Translations under genes and position numbers: made by a program | In this document: positions 43,243-51,984 of the stretch, one piece after another | Layout of the letters: each line of letters begins with the position of its first letter | How positions within the stretch are numbered: position 1 is the stretch's first letter | Assembly (NCBI RefSeq): GCF_013087515.1 | Contig: NZ_JABFCN010000045.1 | Span: forward strand, 244,434 to 308,433 | From: Rhizobium sophorae | GTDB taxonomy: Bacteria; Pseudomonadota; Alphaproteobacteria; Rhizobiales; Rhizobiaceae | Direction of reading: 5' to 3' | DNA: 64,000 bases | Notes under the pieces: model-generated | What the model was told of the DNA's origin: nothing | Databases searched by the model: none | The model's input: only the letters and a program-made list of their open reading frames with translations

Positions 43243-44160
43243 ATGACTAAATTTCCGGATTTCGAAGGCCTGGCGATGTTTGCAAAAGTCGCCGAGGAAC
43301 GTTCTTTCGCGCGGGCTGCTCAAACGCTTGGGGTGTCCGTGCCGACCGTTTCGCGTGCCGTCAGCCGGCTTGAGCACAGGCTGGGCGCAAGGCTTTTCAA
43401 CCGTACTTCGCGGCAGCTCGCGTTGACGGATTTTGGCCTGCGACTGATCGACAGCGCCGCACGGATCTATGCTGAGGCCGAGGCAGCAGAAGACACAGCC
43501 CGGGAGCTTGCTACCCGGCCGAGAGGCCTCATCAGGCTAGCCGTGCCGATGGCCTTCGGCACACGCTGGCTGGCGCCGATCCTGCCCGATTTTTTCGAGC
43601 TCTATCCGGACATTTCCATCGACCTGCATATGAGCGATGCCGTCGTCGATATCGTGGGAGACGGCTTTGATGCGGCGCTCCGAATTGCGGTATTGCCGGA
43701 TTCATCATTGGTCGCGCGCAGGCTCACGCCGGTGGATCGCTTCATTCTCGCTGCATCCGCCTACATCGATCGACATGGCGCGCCTGAACACCCTCGCGAC
43801 CTGGCTGCTCACCATTGCCTCGGATACGCCTACAGACCGCGCCAAGACGTCTGGCGCTTGCGTAACAGTGAAGGTAAGGAGGAGGTCATAGTGCCAAGTG
43901 GTGCGCTCAGGGCCACCAATTCGCAAGCCTTGGTACCGATGGCGCTACGCGGCCTCGGGATCATCGAACTACCGGAATTTCTCGCGCATGACTATCTCAT
44001 TGACGGCCGGCTGAAGCCAATCCTTTCCGGCTGGACGCTGCCTGCCGGCGCACTATATTTCGTCACCCCTTCTGCTCGGAGCCGACCTGCGAAGGTCGAG
44101 GTCCTTTCCGATTTCATGGTGACAAGACTTTCAAATCCGGCCTGGCGGTGGAGGGGATGA
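43243..44160 (+). CDS. LysR-type regulator, divergent from the SDR gene
   Basis: A 305-residue LysR protein of the CrgA/DsdA-like group: LAMFAKVAEERSFARAAQTL and SRAVSRLEHRLGARLFNRTS at the N-terminus, VGDGFDAALRIAVLPDSSLV in the sensor domain. ATG at 43243 has AGGAATG upstream and is the conserved start; the frame to 42979 overlaps the SDR gene. Likely regulator of the divergent SDR gene. Confidence 0.87.
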   Translation: MTKFPDFEGLAMFAKVAEERSFARAAQTLGVSVPTVSRAVSRLEHRLGARLFNRTSRQLALTDFGLRLIDSAARIYAEAEAAEDTARELATRPRGLIRLAVPMAFGTRWLAPILPDFFELYPDISIDLHMSDAVVDIVGDGFDAALRIAVLPDSSLVARRLTPVDRFILAASAYIDRHGAPEHPRDLAAHHCLGYAYRPRQDVWRLRNSEGKEEVIVPSGALRATNSQALVPMALRGLGIIELPEFLAHDYLIDGRLKPILSGWTLPAGALYFVTPSARSRPAKVEVLSDFMVTRLSNPAWRWRG

Positions 44161-44168
44161 CAGCCGCT

Positions 44169-44723
44169 TCAAGGTTCACGCGAAGAGAGCCAGCGGGCGA
44201 TGGCAAGCCGGGCGATGAGGATGAAGCAGATGGCGAGGCTTGCGAATTTCAGCCGTGTCATCCACGGCAGCAGCTGCGTCGCAAGCGTTGAGGGCGCACC
44301 GTCGCCGAAGGCGACCAGGCTCGAGATGTTCTCGCCGTAATCGGCTATGCCGTAGATGAACGGCAGCAGGTAGATCGCTTTGCCAATGACCGGATGCACC
44401 GATTGGCCGAACCACGCACCGACGGGACCGAGCTTGAGAAAGGCGAGGAACAGCAGCGCCGTCAGCAAGGCCGGAAAGATCAGCTCCGGCCCGAAATACA
44501 TGGCGCACAGCAGCCTGGTCGCCGTCTCGTTCTCATCGAGCAGCTTCTGCATGTGGAATACCGCCGACTCGTCGTAACCGGCGAAATAGGTATCGAGCAC
44601 TGCCTGGCCGGTTTCGTGCTTGAAGGGAACGACGAAGCCGAATGTCGTCCAGGCGAGCACGGCGAGGCAGAGGGCTGCGAGCAGCGCGACGACCCAAAGA
44701 GGAATCCCGCTGCCTGCCTTCAT
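44169..44723 (-). CDS. Hypothetical four-helix membrane protein
   Basis: A 184-residue inner-membrane protein with four clear hydrophobic segments (for example VVALLAALCLAVLAWTTFGF, LIFPALLTALLFLAFLKL, LKFASLAICFILIARLAIAR). A soluble loop after the first segment contains acidic residues. The family is not recognised. It begins 2 bp after the guaB stop on the same strand, so it is probably co-transcribed with guaB. Confidence 0.7.
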   Translation of the reverse strand: MKAGSGIPLWVVALLAALCLAVLAWTTFGFVVPFKHETGQAVLDTYFAGYDESAVFHMQKLLDENETATRLLCAMYFGPELIFPALLTALLFLAFLKLGPVGAWFGQSVHPVIGKAIYLLPFIYGIADYGENISSLVAFGDGAPSTLATQLLPWMTRLKFASLAICFILIARLAIARWLSSREP

Positions 44724-44725
44724 GA

Positions 44726-46210
44726 TCAGAGGCCGGCGCCTGGATAGTTCGGGCTCTCGCGGGTGATCGTCACGTCATGGGCGTGGCTTTCGCGAAGACC
44801 GGCACCGGAGATGCGCACGAAAGTGGCCCGCTCCTGGAAATCCTTCAGATCCTTGCCGCCGACATAACCCATGGCCGCCTTGAGACCGCCGGCGAGCTGG
44901 TGGATGACGCCCGAAACCGGCCCCTTGTACGGCACCTGACCTTCGATGCCCTCGGGCACGAGCTTCAGCGTGTCTCGCACCTCGGCCTGGAAGTAACGGT
45001 CGGCCGAGCCGCGGGCCATGGCGCCGACGGAGCCCATGCCGCGATAGGCCTTGAAGGAACGGCCCTGGTAGAGATAGACCTCGCCGGGGCTTTCATCGGT
45101 ACCGGCAAGCAGCGAGCCGATCATGACGGCGGAAGCGCCGGCGGCGATCGCCTTGGCAAGATCACCGGAGAACTTGATGCCGCCATCGGCTATGACGGGC
45201 ACGTCCTGATCATTCGCGGCCTGCACCGCCGACATGATCGCGGCGAGCTGGGGAACGCCGACGCCGGCGACGATGCGCGTCGTGCAGATTGAACCCGGAC
45301 CGATACCGACCTTGACGGCATCCGCGCCAGCATCGATCAACGCCCTGGTGCCGTCATAGGTGGCGACGTTGCCGGCCATGATGCGCACCGAGTTGGAAAG
45401 CTTCTTGACGCGGGTGACGGCATCGAGGACGCGCTGCGAATGACCGTGGGCGGTATCGACGACCAGAAGGTCGACGCCGGCCTCGATCAGCCGTTCGGCG
45501 CGCTCGAAGCCGTCATCGCCGACGCTGATGGCAGCGGCGGCGCGAAGCCTGCCCTGCGCATCCTTGGACGCGTTCGGGTTCAGCTGCGACTTCTCGATAT
45601 CCTTGACGGTGATGAGGCCGACGCAGCGGCCCTCGGTATCGACCACCAGCAGCTTCTCGATACGATGCGAATGCAGCAGGCGCTTGGCCTCCTGCTGGTC
45701 GACGTTTTCCTTGACGGTGACCAGATTGTCCTTGGTCATCAGCTCATGGATCTTCTGTTCCTGATCGGAAGCGAAGCGGACGTCGCGGTTGGTCAGGATG
45801 CCGACGAGGCGGCCGGACTTCTCGACGACAGGAATGCCGGAAATGCTGTAGGATTTCATGAGCCCGAGCGCATCGGCAAGCGTCGCATCGGGGCCGATCG
45901 TCACCGGATTGACGACCATGCCGCTTTCAAACTTCTTCACTTGCCTGACCTGCTCGGCCTGCTCGATCGGCGTCAGGTTGCGATGAATGACGCCGAGGCC
46001 GCCGGCCTGGGCCATGGCGATCGCCAGACGGCTCTCGGTGACGGTATCCATGGCTGAAGAGATGATCGGGATGTTGAGTTCGAAATCCCGGGCGATGCGG
46101 GTGGAGATGTTCGTCTGGCCGGGCATGACCTCGGAATGTCCCGGCTGCAGCAGCACGTCGTCGAAGGTAAGCGCGTCTGCGCCGGTTGCCGTTTCAATGA
46201 TGCGTGCCAT
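44726..46210 (-). CDS. guaB: Inosine-5'-monophosphate dehydrogenase
   Basis: Oxidises IMP to XMP with NAD, the committed step of GMP synthesis. The 494-residue protein has the N-terminal ALTFDDVLLQPGHSEV, a pair of CBS domains in about residues 95-205 and the catalytic loop GIGPGSICTTRIVAGVGVPQ with the active-site Cys. The IMP phosphate site is SLLAGTDESPGEV and the flap YRGMGSVGAM. ATG at 46210 with AAGGAA upstream is chosen over the TTG at 46216. It is followed within 2 bp by the membrane-protein gene. Confidence 0.96.
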   Translation of the reverse strand: MARIIETATGADALTFDDVLLQPGHSEVMPGQTNISTRIARDFELNIPIISSAMDTVTESRLAIAMAQAGGLGVIHRNLTPIEQAEQVRQVKKFESGMVVNPVTIGPDATLADALGLMKSYSISGIPVVEKSGRLVGILTNRDVRFASDQEQKIHELMTKDNLVTVKENVDQQEAKRLLHSHRIEKLLVVDTEGRCVGLITVKDIEKSQLNPNASKDAQGRLRAAAAISVGDDGFERAERLIEAGVDLLVVDTAHGHSQRVLDAVTRVKKLSNSVRIMAGNVATYDGTRALIDAGADAVKVGIGPGSICTTRIVAGVGVPQLAAIMSAVQAANDQDVPVIADGGIKFSGDLAKAIAAGASAVMIGSLLAGTDESPGEVYLYQGRSFKAYRGMGSVGAMARGSADRYFQAEVRDTLKLVPEGIEGQVPYKGPVSGVIHQLAGGLKAAMGYVGGKDLKDFQERATFVRISGAGLRESHAHDVTITRESPNYPGAGL

Positions 46211-46337
46211 GGCCAAATTCCTTCATTTAATAAAAATGCGACCCTGCCCGGAAACGAATCGTCCGCCCCGGCGGTCTGCATGGGTTGCTTGGAAGTTGGC
46301 GAGGGCTGGTAACACGTCTATGACAGGAAGGAAATAG

Positions 46338-46363
46338 CAAAAAGCCCGGCATGGCCGCCGGGC
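46338..46363 (-). terminator. Terminator of the MBL hydrolase gene
   Basis: On the minus strand, GCCCGGC GGCCAT GCCGGGC forms a perfect 7-bp stem followed by TTTTT. It lies 25 bp after the MBL gene stop and isolates it from guaB. Confidence 0.8.
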
Positions 46364-46388
46364 TCGTCATGGCAGCCATGCATCTCGC

Positions 46389-47381
46389 TCAGATGTCGAA
46401 TTGATAGGTCTTCGGCACGAAGCGATAGCCGCCATCCTGCTTCTCAGCGAAGCCGACAGCTGGGAACGGCATATGATAGCCGAGGAAGGCGATCTTATCG
46501 GTCGCGATCATCTCGAAAACCTTGCGGCGGCTGGCCGCCGCCTGCGCCTTGTCCATGTCGAATCGCACTTCCCAATCCGGGCGAAGCAGCGACAGGATAT
46601 AGTGGTTGGCCGTATCGCCGGCCAGCACCAGGCGCTTGCCCTCGGATTCGACGTGGAACACCATATGTCCCGGTGAGTGGCCGGCCGCCAGCATCGCCGT
46701 CATGCCGGGCGCGACGCTATCGCCATCCTTGATGAACGTGGTCTTTTCGGCGAGCGGCGCGACATTGGCGAGCACCGCCTTGTGGCCGCCTTCGGCCGGC
46801 GTGCCCTCGCGGGCCTTGTTCGACCAGAAATCATATTCCGCCTGGCCGACGACATAGCGGGCATTCTTGAAGGCAGCCGCGCCGTCTTCCATCAAGCCGC
46901 CGATATGATCGCCGTGCAGATGGGTCAGCGCCACGATGGTGACATCCTCGGCCGAATACCCCGCCGCCTTCAGGCCTTCGGCAAGCTGGCCGGCGCCGCG
47001 TGCTCGGCCCGCCGCACCGAAGCCGGTATCGATGAGGATGACATCGGAACCGGTATCGATGAGAGCCGGCGTATAGCCGTTCAGGAACTTGTCAGCCGGC
47101 AGGAAATTTGCGGTGAGCAACGCCTTGACCGTTTCGGGATCCTGATTGGTGCCGAAGGTTTCGTAGGGCTTTTCTGAGATGTTGATGCCGTCGCGGACGA
47201 CGGTGAACTTATAGGAACCGAGCTTAAATTGATCGATTTCGGGCAAAGGCGTTCCATCCATATTTCTGTTTTCTACCGTCGCAGCCGCCTCGGCCTTATC
47301 TCTAAAAGTTGCCGGCGCCGCAGCCAAGCCAAGGCCTGCGGCAAAAAGCGTGCGTCGCTTCATTCGCGTCGAAATTGTCAT
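46389..47381 (-). CDS. MBL-fold metallohydrolase with Tat-like signal
   Basis: A 330-residue metallo-beta-lactamase-fold protein. The N-terminus MKRRTLFAAGLGLAAAPATF has the twin-arginine look, so it is probably exported. The metal site is VALTHLHGDHIGGL, with further ligands in AAGHSPGHMVFHV and VLAGDTANHYIL. The sequence resembles the AHL-lactonase/quinolone-hydrolase-like branch, but the substrate is unknown. ATG at 47381 has GGGAGA upstream. It is divergent from an MFS transporter gene 260 bp away. Confidence 0.85.
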   Translation of the reverse strand: MTISTRMKRRTLFAAGLGLAAAPATFRDKAEAAATVENRNMDGTPLPEIDQFKLGSYKFTVVRDGINISEKPYETFGTNQDPETVKALLTANFLPADKFLNGYTPALIDTGSDVILIDTGFGAAGRARGAGQLAEGLKAAGYSAEDVTIVALTHLHGDHIGGLMEDGAAAFKNARYVVGQAEYDFWSNKAREGTPAEGGHKAVLANVAPLAEKTTFIKDGDSVAPGMTAMLAAGHSPGHMVFHVESEGKRLVLAGDTANHYILSLLRPDWEVRFDMDKAQAAASRRKVFEMIATDKIAFLGYHMPFPAVGFAEKQDGGYRFVPKTYQFDI

Positions 47382-47641
47382 ATATCCATTCTCCCATGGC
47401 GTGCGGTGTGCCGCCGCTCGGCCCCAATGACGTTTCCGGCCGGATTTCTTGCCCCGGCTGGGTAAACATATGTCAATGTTGATAGGCGAGGTTGTCGGGC
47501 AAGCCGTCTCACGCAGACGTGAAGCAAACGTGTCATCGACCCGAATTGTGGCCCGGATTAAGGGATTGGCAGAACCCGCAGCTGGGACTAAACAGCACCG
47601 GCCTTCCCCGCTCCATTCCGCGCCCATCAAGGCTCCCGCCT

Positions 47642-49066
47642 ATGAATCGCATCGTCCCGCTGATCCTTGCCGTCGCCCTCTTTATGGAACAGATGGATTC
47701 GACCGTCATTGCGACCGCGCTGCCGGCGATCGCGGCGGACCTCAATGTCGGGCCGATCACGCTGAAGTTGGCGCTGACCTCCTACATGGTAGCGCTGGCG
47801 GTGTTCATCCCGGTCAGCGGTTGGATGGCCGACAGGTTCGGCGCCAAGAAGATCTTTCGCCTTGCCATCTCGGTCTTCGTCATCGGCTCGATCTTCTGTG
47901 CAATTTCGTCCAACCTCGTCGAATTCGTGTTTGCCCGCTTCCTGCAGGGCATGGGCGGCGCGATGATGACGCCGGTCGGCCGCCTCGTGCTGGTGCGCAC
48001 GACGAAGCGCAGCGATCTGGTCTCGGCCATGGCGCTGCTCACCATCCCCGCACTTGTCGGCCCGCTCACCGGACCGCCACTCGGCGGCTTCATCACCACC
48101 TATTTCAGCTGGCACTGGATCTTCCTGATCAACGTGCCGGTCGGCATCATCGGCATCTGGCTTGCGACGATTTTTCTGCCGGAAGTGGAAGCGACGGCAC
48201 CGCCGAAGCTCGATTTCACCGGTTTCGTGCTGACCTCGCTTTCGGCCGCGGGTGTCGTCTTCGGCCTGTCGGTGGTCAGCCTGCCGGCCCTGCCCCCGAT
48301 CATCGGCGTCACCGCCACTCTGATCGGCCTCATCTGCGGCGTCCTCTACGTGCACCATGCCAAGCGGCATCCGGCGCCGATCCTCAACCTCAACCTGTTC
48401 AAGACCCCGACGTTTCGGGCCTCCACCTTGGGCGGCACGCTGTTTCGCATCTGCGTCGGCGCCATGCCCTTCCTGACGCCGCTGATGCTGCAGCTCGGCT
48501 TTGGGCTGACGCCGTTTCAATCCGGCCTCATCACCTTTGCAGGCGCGATCGGGGCGATCACCACCAAGTTCATGGCGAAGCGCGTCTTCGCGGCCGCCGG
48601 CTTCCGCACGACGCTGCTCGGCGCCGCCATGGTGACGACGCTCGTGACTGTCGTCACCGGCCTGTTCACGCCGTCAACGCCGCATCTTGTCATCATCGGC
48701 GTCCTGCTGCTCGGCGGCTTCTCCCGCTCCTTCATGTTCACCGGCGTCAATGCGCTTGCCTTCGCCGACATCGATGATGCGGAAGCGAGCCAAGCGACAT
48801 CGATGAGCTCGGTGATGCAGCAGATCAGCCTGGCGCTTGGCGTCGCGCTCGCCGCCGCAATCCTGGAGAGCTCGATCTATTTCCGCGGCGAAGCGCTGCA
48901 AGTGGCCGATTTCCACCTCGCCTTCTACATCATCGCCGGACTGACCGTCATTGCGTCCATTCCCTTCATCCGGATGGACCGCAATGCCGGTGCGCTCGTT
49001 TCCGGCCACCGCTTGAAGACGATGACGGCAGCAACTGTTGAAGCCGAACAGCACGCGGTGAAATAG
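47642..49066 (+). CDS. MFS drug exporter, DHA2 (14-helix) family
   Basis: A 474-residue inner-membrane antiporter. Motif D1-like EQMDSTVIATALPAIAADLN opens the protein, motif A is GWMADRFGAKKIF, and motif C is LVGPLTGPPLGGFITTYFSW. Fourteen hydrophobic segments can be counted. Members export drugs or natural toxins with proton influx. The ATG at 47642 (MNRIVPLIL) starts the first helix; the longer frame from 47492 is unconserved. Divergent from the MBL gene. Confidence 0.9.
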   Translation: MNRIVPLILAVALFMEQMDSTVIATALPAIAADLNVGPITLKLALTSYMVALAVFIPVSGWMADRFGAKKIFRLAISVFVIGSIFCAISSNLVEFVFARFLQGMGGAMMTPVGRLVLVRTTKRSDLVSAMALLTIPALVGPLTGPPLGGFITTYFSWHWIFLINVPVGIIGIWLATIFLPEVEATAPPKLDFTGFVLTSLSAAGVVFGLSVVSLPALPPIIGVTATLIGLICGVLYVHHAKRHPAPILNLNLFKTPTFRASTLGGTLFRICVGAMPFLTPLMLQLGFGLTPFQSGLITFAGAIGAITTKFMAKRVFAAAGFRTTLLGAAMVTTLVTVVTGLFTPSTPHLVIIGVLLLGGFSRSFMFTGVNALAFADIDDAEASQATSMSSVMQQISLALGVALAAAILESSIYFRGEALQVADFHLAFYIIAGLTVIASIPFIRMDRNAGALVSGHRLKTMTAATVEAEQHAVK

Positions 49067-49073
49067 GCAGCCG

Positions 49074-49457
49074 CTACTCCGGGCTTTCGCAGACGGCGGA
49101 GAGCTTGTTGCCGTCGAGATCACGCACATAGGCGGCATAGAAATGGGCATGGTAGGAGCGCAAGCCGGGCTCGCCCTCATCCACGGCGCCTGCCGCGATT
49201 GCCGCTGCATGGAAGGCATCGACAGCTGCTCGCGTCTCGGCTGCAAGTGCCACCATGGCGCCATTGCCTGAGGTCGCCCGGCGGTGATTGAACGGCGTCA
49301 CCACCCAAAAGCGGCATCGCGTATCGCCCTCGGCGGAATAGCCTATTTCCTCTTCGGAAGAGCGCTGGCGGCGATAGCCGAGGGGAGACAGCACGGCATC
49401 ATAAAAATGCCCTGCGCGATAGAGGTCGTTGGTTCCGAGCGTGACGTAGAGAAGCAT
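49074..49457 (-). CDS. VOC family (glyoxalase-like) protein
   Basis: A 127-residue protein with the vicinal-oxygen-chelate fold layout: LLYVTLGTNDLYRAGHFYDA at the N-terminus, FWVVTPFNHRRATSGNG in the middle and YAAYVRDLDGNKLSAVCE at the end with the last metal ligand region. It could be a glyoxalase-like lyase or a resistance protein; the substrate is unknown. It converges with the MFS gene and lies next to a partial copy of the rlmE end. Confidence 0.85.
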   Translation of the reverse strand: MLLYVTLGTNDLYRAGHFYDAVLSPLGYRRQRSSEEEIGYSAEGDTRCRFWVVTPFNHRRATSGNGAMVALAAETRAAVDAFHAAAIAAGAVDEGEPGLRSYHAHFYAAYVRDLDGNKLSAVCESPE

Positions 49458-49490
49458 TGGATCAGCAGCCCACTATCCTCAAGCCGGCTA

Positions 49491-49565
49491 TCATCCGACA
49501 TGATCGGCCCAAAGATCAAGCTTGCTGTTCAGGCTTCGGCCTTACGCCCTTTGAAGCCCTTGGCC
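49491..49565. repeat. Partial duplicate of the rlmE 3' end
   Basis: These 75 bp match 51229-51302 in the same orientation with about seven mismatches and one single-base insertion. The match includes the long identical runs AGATCAAGCTTGCT and GCCCTTTGAAGCCCTTGGCC. The second copy covers the last ~40 bp of rlmE plus its downstream flank, so this one is a remnant. Together they form direct repeats around the O-antigen ligase-like gene. Confidence 0.85.
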
Positions 49566-49586
49566 TGCCACCCATGTGCAAGGCCA

Positions 49587-50861
49587 TCAGCTCGAAACAA
49601 CGGGCGCAAAGAGTGTGCTGCCTCGATCCGTGCAGATCAGGGCGACCATATAGGCGAAGATCGGATCCAGAGCCTTCTGGTTAAACATGATGCCAAAGCT
49701 GCCGGTTATGACGTAGCTGCTGAAGAGCAGAAGTGCGAGCGCAATCGCCAGATCGCGGCCCGGCCCGGCTTCTTTTCTCCACGCGCCGATCACCGGGATG
49801 AGCAGCATCAGCGAAAGCGCCGCGATGCCGAAAACACCGGCATCGATTCCCGCAGTCAGAAAACCGTTGTGGACATGTGTGAAGGACAGCTGCGGCCGTA
49901 TGTTATCGGGCAACTCTGCCAAAACCGAAGTCATCCGGTTTTGCGGGCCGTAACCAGTCAACGGGTCCTTACTGATTGCCGACAGTGCACCCTTGTACAA
50001 AGCGAACCTCGCGCTAAGCGAGGTGATCTCACCGTCGGTGCGTTCGAGCGATGTCAGATTTTCCTGAAGCTCCTGAATGCGATGAAAAACCGGGCCGCTA
50101 CCTAAGGCAACAAGGCCCACAAACAGCAAGGAGCCGGTAATGGCGAGGCTGCGCAAGCTCAGATGGAAGCCGCGTTTGCGAAAAAACCAGAGAAAGATGA
50201 CGACATGGACGGGAATGACCAGCCAAGCCGAGCGCGTTCCCGACAGCAGAACGCAGCCGAGACCCGCGGCATATCCCAAAATCGCGATCCTTTGCTCCAC
50301 GCCTTTGGGAGATTGAAGGTTGAGGAGCGCAATGCCGCCGAAGAGAATGCCTATGATCCCCAGCAGGGCAGCGTTCGTAGCCCCGCCCTCCGCCCGGTCC
50401 ATAAGAAACGCGATCTGCAGGAGACTGAGCAGAAAAGTAACGATCATGCCGATCCCTGCGCCGAGGATGAAGAGCGGCACGAGACGGCCATCGGGAGATT
50501 GGCGCATCCGCGGCAATACCAGCCAGATCGAGAAGAAGGGCAGGAGCCGGAATATCCAGTCCGATACCTCGGAGTAAGGCGGATTGATGAAGATGCTGGC
50601 GATCATCACCAACGGGTATATCGACATACCGACGGCAACCAACCGGTCGGATCTCGACAGGTTCAAGGCAAGGCGACCTGTCGCCAGGGAGTAGGCGCCC
50701 CACAGCATCGACGCGAGGAGGATGAAGGAGTTAAAGTTTGGGGAAAGCCCTGGAAGGATTGCAAAGAGGAAGACGGCAATGCGGTTGTTTCGGTCGAGTG
50801 CGCTTACAGCCCCATTCCCGGGATAAAGCGCTTCTATCATGAGTTGTTTGAAATATTTCAT
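49587..50861 (-). CDS. O-antigen ligase/polymerase-like membrane protein
   Basis: A 424-residue inner-membrane protein with about ten to twelve hydrophobic segments and a large periplasmic loop between residues ~255 and ~345. The loop contains the family pattern DPLTGYGPQNRMTSVL followed by TFTHVHNGFL-like SFTHVHNGFLTAGIDAG, the conserved His of WaaL/Wzy-type enzymes. These transfer or polymerise polysaccharide from undecaprenyl diphosphate in the periplasm. No polysaccharide genes are adjacent. It lies between direct repeats of the rlmE end, so it looks inserted. Confidence 0.82.
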   Translation of the reverse strand: MKYFKQLMIEALYPGNGAVSALDRNNRIAVFLFAILPGLSPNFNSFILLASMLWGAYSLATGRLALNLSRSDRLVAVGMSIYPLVMIASIFINPPYSEVSDWIFRLLPFFSIWLVLPRMRQSPDGRLVPLFILGAGIGMIVTFLLSLLQIAFLMDRAEGGATNAALLGIIGILFGGIALLNLQSPKGVEQRIAILGYAAGLGCVLLSGTRSAWLVIPVHVVIFLWFFRKRGFHLSLRSLAITGSLLFVGLVALGSGPVFHRIQELQENLTSLERTDGEITSLSARFALYKGALSAISKDPLTGYGPQNRMTSVLAELPDNIRPQLSFTHVHNGFLTAGIDAGVFGIAALSLMLLIPVIGAWRKEAGPGRDLAIALALLLFSSYVITGSFGIMFNQKALDPIFAYMVALICTDRGSTLFAPVVSS

Positions 50862-51228
50862 CCTACCGGCCTGACCCTATCGGTGCTGACTCGCTAAGGA
50901 TCGCGAAGTCGGCTGTCAAGCCGCGATAAGGGCGAAATCCATGGCCTTATTCAATGCGGCATTCAGGCAACGCATTCCGAGTCGCCATAGCCCTTTTTAA
51001 ACAATGTTGAACGATGCGACGCAAGGAGTTGATCGGCAGAAAAACAGGGCTGACGTGCAGGCTGATTTGATCTCTGATCGGCATGGCTAGCATGCGAGAC
51101 ACCGTTGTTCGAGCGCGGTTAGCAGCTAGCCTTGCCTGATGGACACGACCGAATGCACGCTAGGGCATGCCTATGTCCCACAAGACGTGGATCGACTTGA
51201 GATCATCCGGATCTAACTAGGATCGCCA
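50862..51228. other. Gene-free stretch upstream of the O-antigen ligase-like gene
   Basis: About 370 bp with no convincing frame, RNA gene or terminator. It should contain the promoter of the minus-strand ligase gene and lies inside the segment bounded by the rlmE direct repeats. Two short GCTAGC/TTAGCAGCTAGC-like patches near 51088 and 51120 are weakly palindromic, but I would not call them sites. Confidence 0.4.
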
Positions 51229-51302
51229 TCATCGGACAAGAGTGGCCCGAAGATCAAGCTTGCTATTCAGCTTCGGCCTTGCGCCCTTTGAAGCCCTTGG
51301 CC
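51229..51302. repeat. rlmE 3' end, second member of the direct-repeat pair
   Basis: The right copy of the direct repeat at 49491-49565. It contains the intact rlmE stop codon at 51263-51265 and about 34 bp beyond it. The intervening 1.66 kb carries one gene with no tie to its neighbours, consistent with an insertion at the rlmE 3' end that restored the gene. Confidence 0.85.
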
Positions 51303-51970
51303 AGCAGGAACATCTCGACCGATTCGGCGCGCGACGAGTTCGGTTTGACATGGACGACCTGGCGGAAGTTCTGCTTCAGCATGGCGAGCAGCTCACGCTC
51401 GGTGCCCCCCTGGAAGGTCTTGGTGAGGAAGTGCCCGCCTTCCTGGAGCACTTCGACGGCGAAATGTGCCGCGACTTCGCAGAGATGCATGGTGCGCAGA
51501 TGATCGGTGCGATGGTGGCCGGTGGTTGGTGCAGCCATGTCGGAGATGACAAGATCGGGTGTGCCGCCGACGGCCTCCAACAGCTTTTCCGGCGCACTGG
51601 CATCGAGGAAATCGAGCTGCAGGATCTTGACACCGGGCAGCTGGGTCATTTCAAGGAAATCGATCGCAGCCACACGAATATCATCATCCGTCGAGCCGGT
51701 GACCTTGGCGGCGATCTGCGACCAACTGCCGGGGGCAGCGCCGAGATCGATGATGCGCCTGGCGCCGCGCAGGATGTGGTGTTTCTCATCGATCTCCAGC
51801 AGCTTGAAGGCGGCACGAGCGCGATATCCCTCAAGCTGGGCGCGCTGCACATAGGGATCGTTGATGTGGCGCTCCAGCCATTGGCGGGAGGAGGCCTTCA
51901 TCTTCTTGTTCTTGACGCGCTGGCCGAGCTTGCGGCCGGTGCGGTTTCCCGCGATCGGTGCCTTGGTCAT
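51263..51970 (-). CDS. rlmE: 23S rRNA 2'-O-methyltransferase RlmE (FtsJ/RrmJ)
   Basis: Methylates the 2'-O of U2552 in the A-loop of 23S rRNA during late 50S assembly. The 235-residue protein has the FtsJ fold: YRARAAFKLLEIDEKHHILR with the first catalytic Lys, the SAM loop IIDLGAAPGSWSQIAAKVTG, catalytic Asp in LVISDMAAPTTGHHRTDH, and FLTKTFQGG with the later Lys. The C-terminus (KNFRQ-like KQNFRQVVHVKPNSSRAES) ends in the charged tail KGRKAEAE. It lies 14 bp downstream of the Ppx/GppA gene on the same strand. Confidence 0.94.
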   Translation of the reverse strand: MTKAPIAGNRTGRKLGQRVKNKKMKASSRQWLERHINDPYVQRAQLEGYRARAAFKLLEIDEKHHILRGARRIIDLGAAPGSWSQIAAKVTGSTDDDIRVAAIDFLEMTQLPGVKILQLDFLDASAPEKLLEAVGGTPDLVISDMAAPTTGHHRTDHLRTMHLCEVAAHFAVEVLQEGGHFLTKTFQGGTERELLAMLKQNFRQVVHVKPNSSRAESVEMFLLAKGFKGRKAEAE

Positions 51971-51984
51971 GCCTTTTCCTTATC

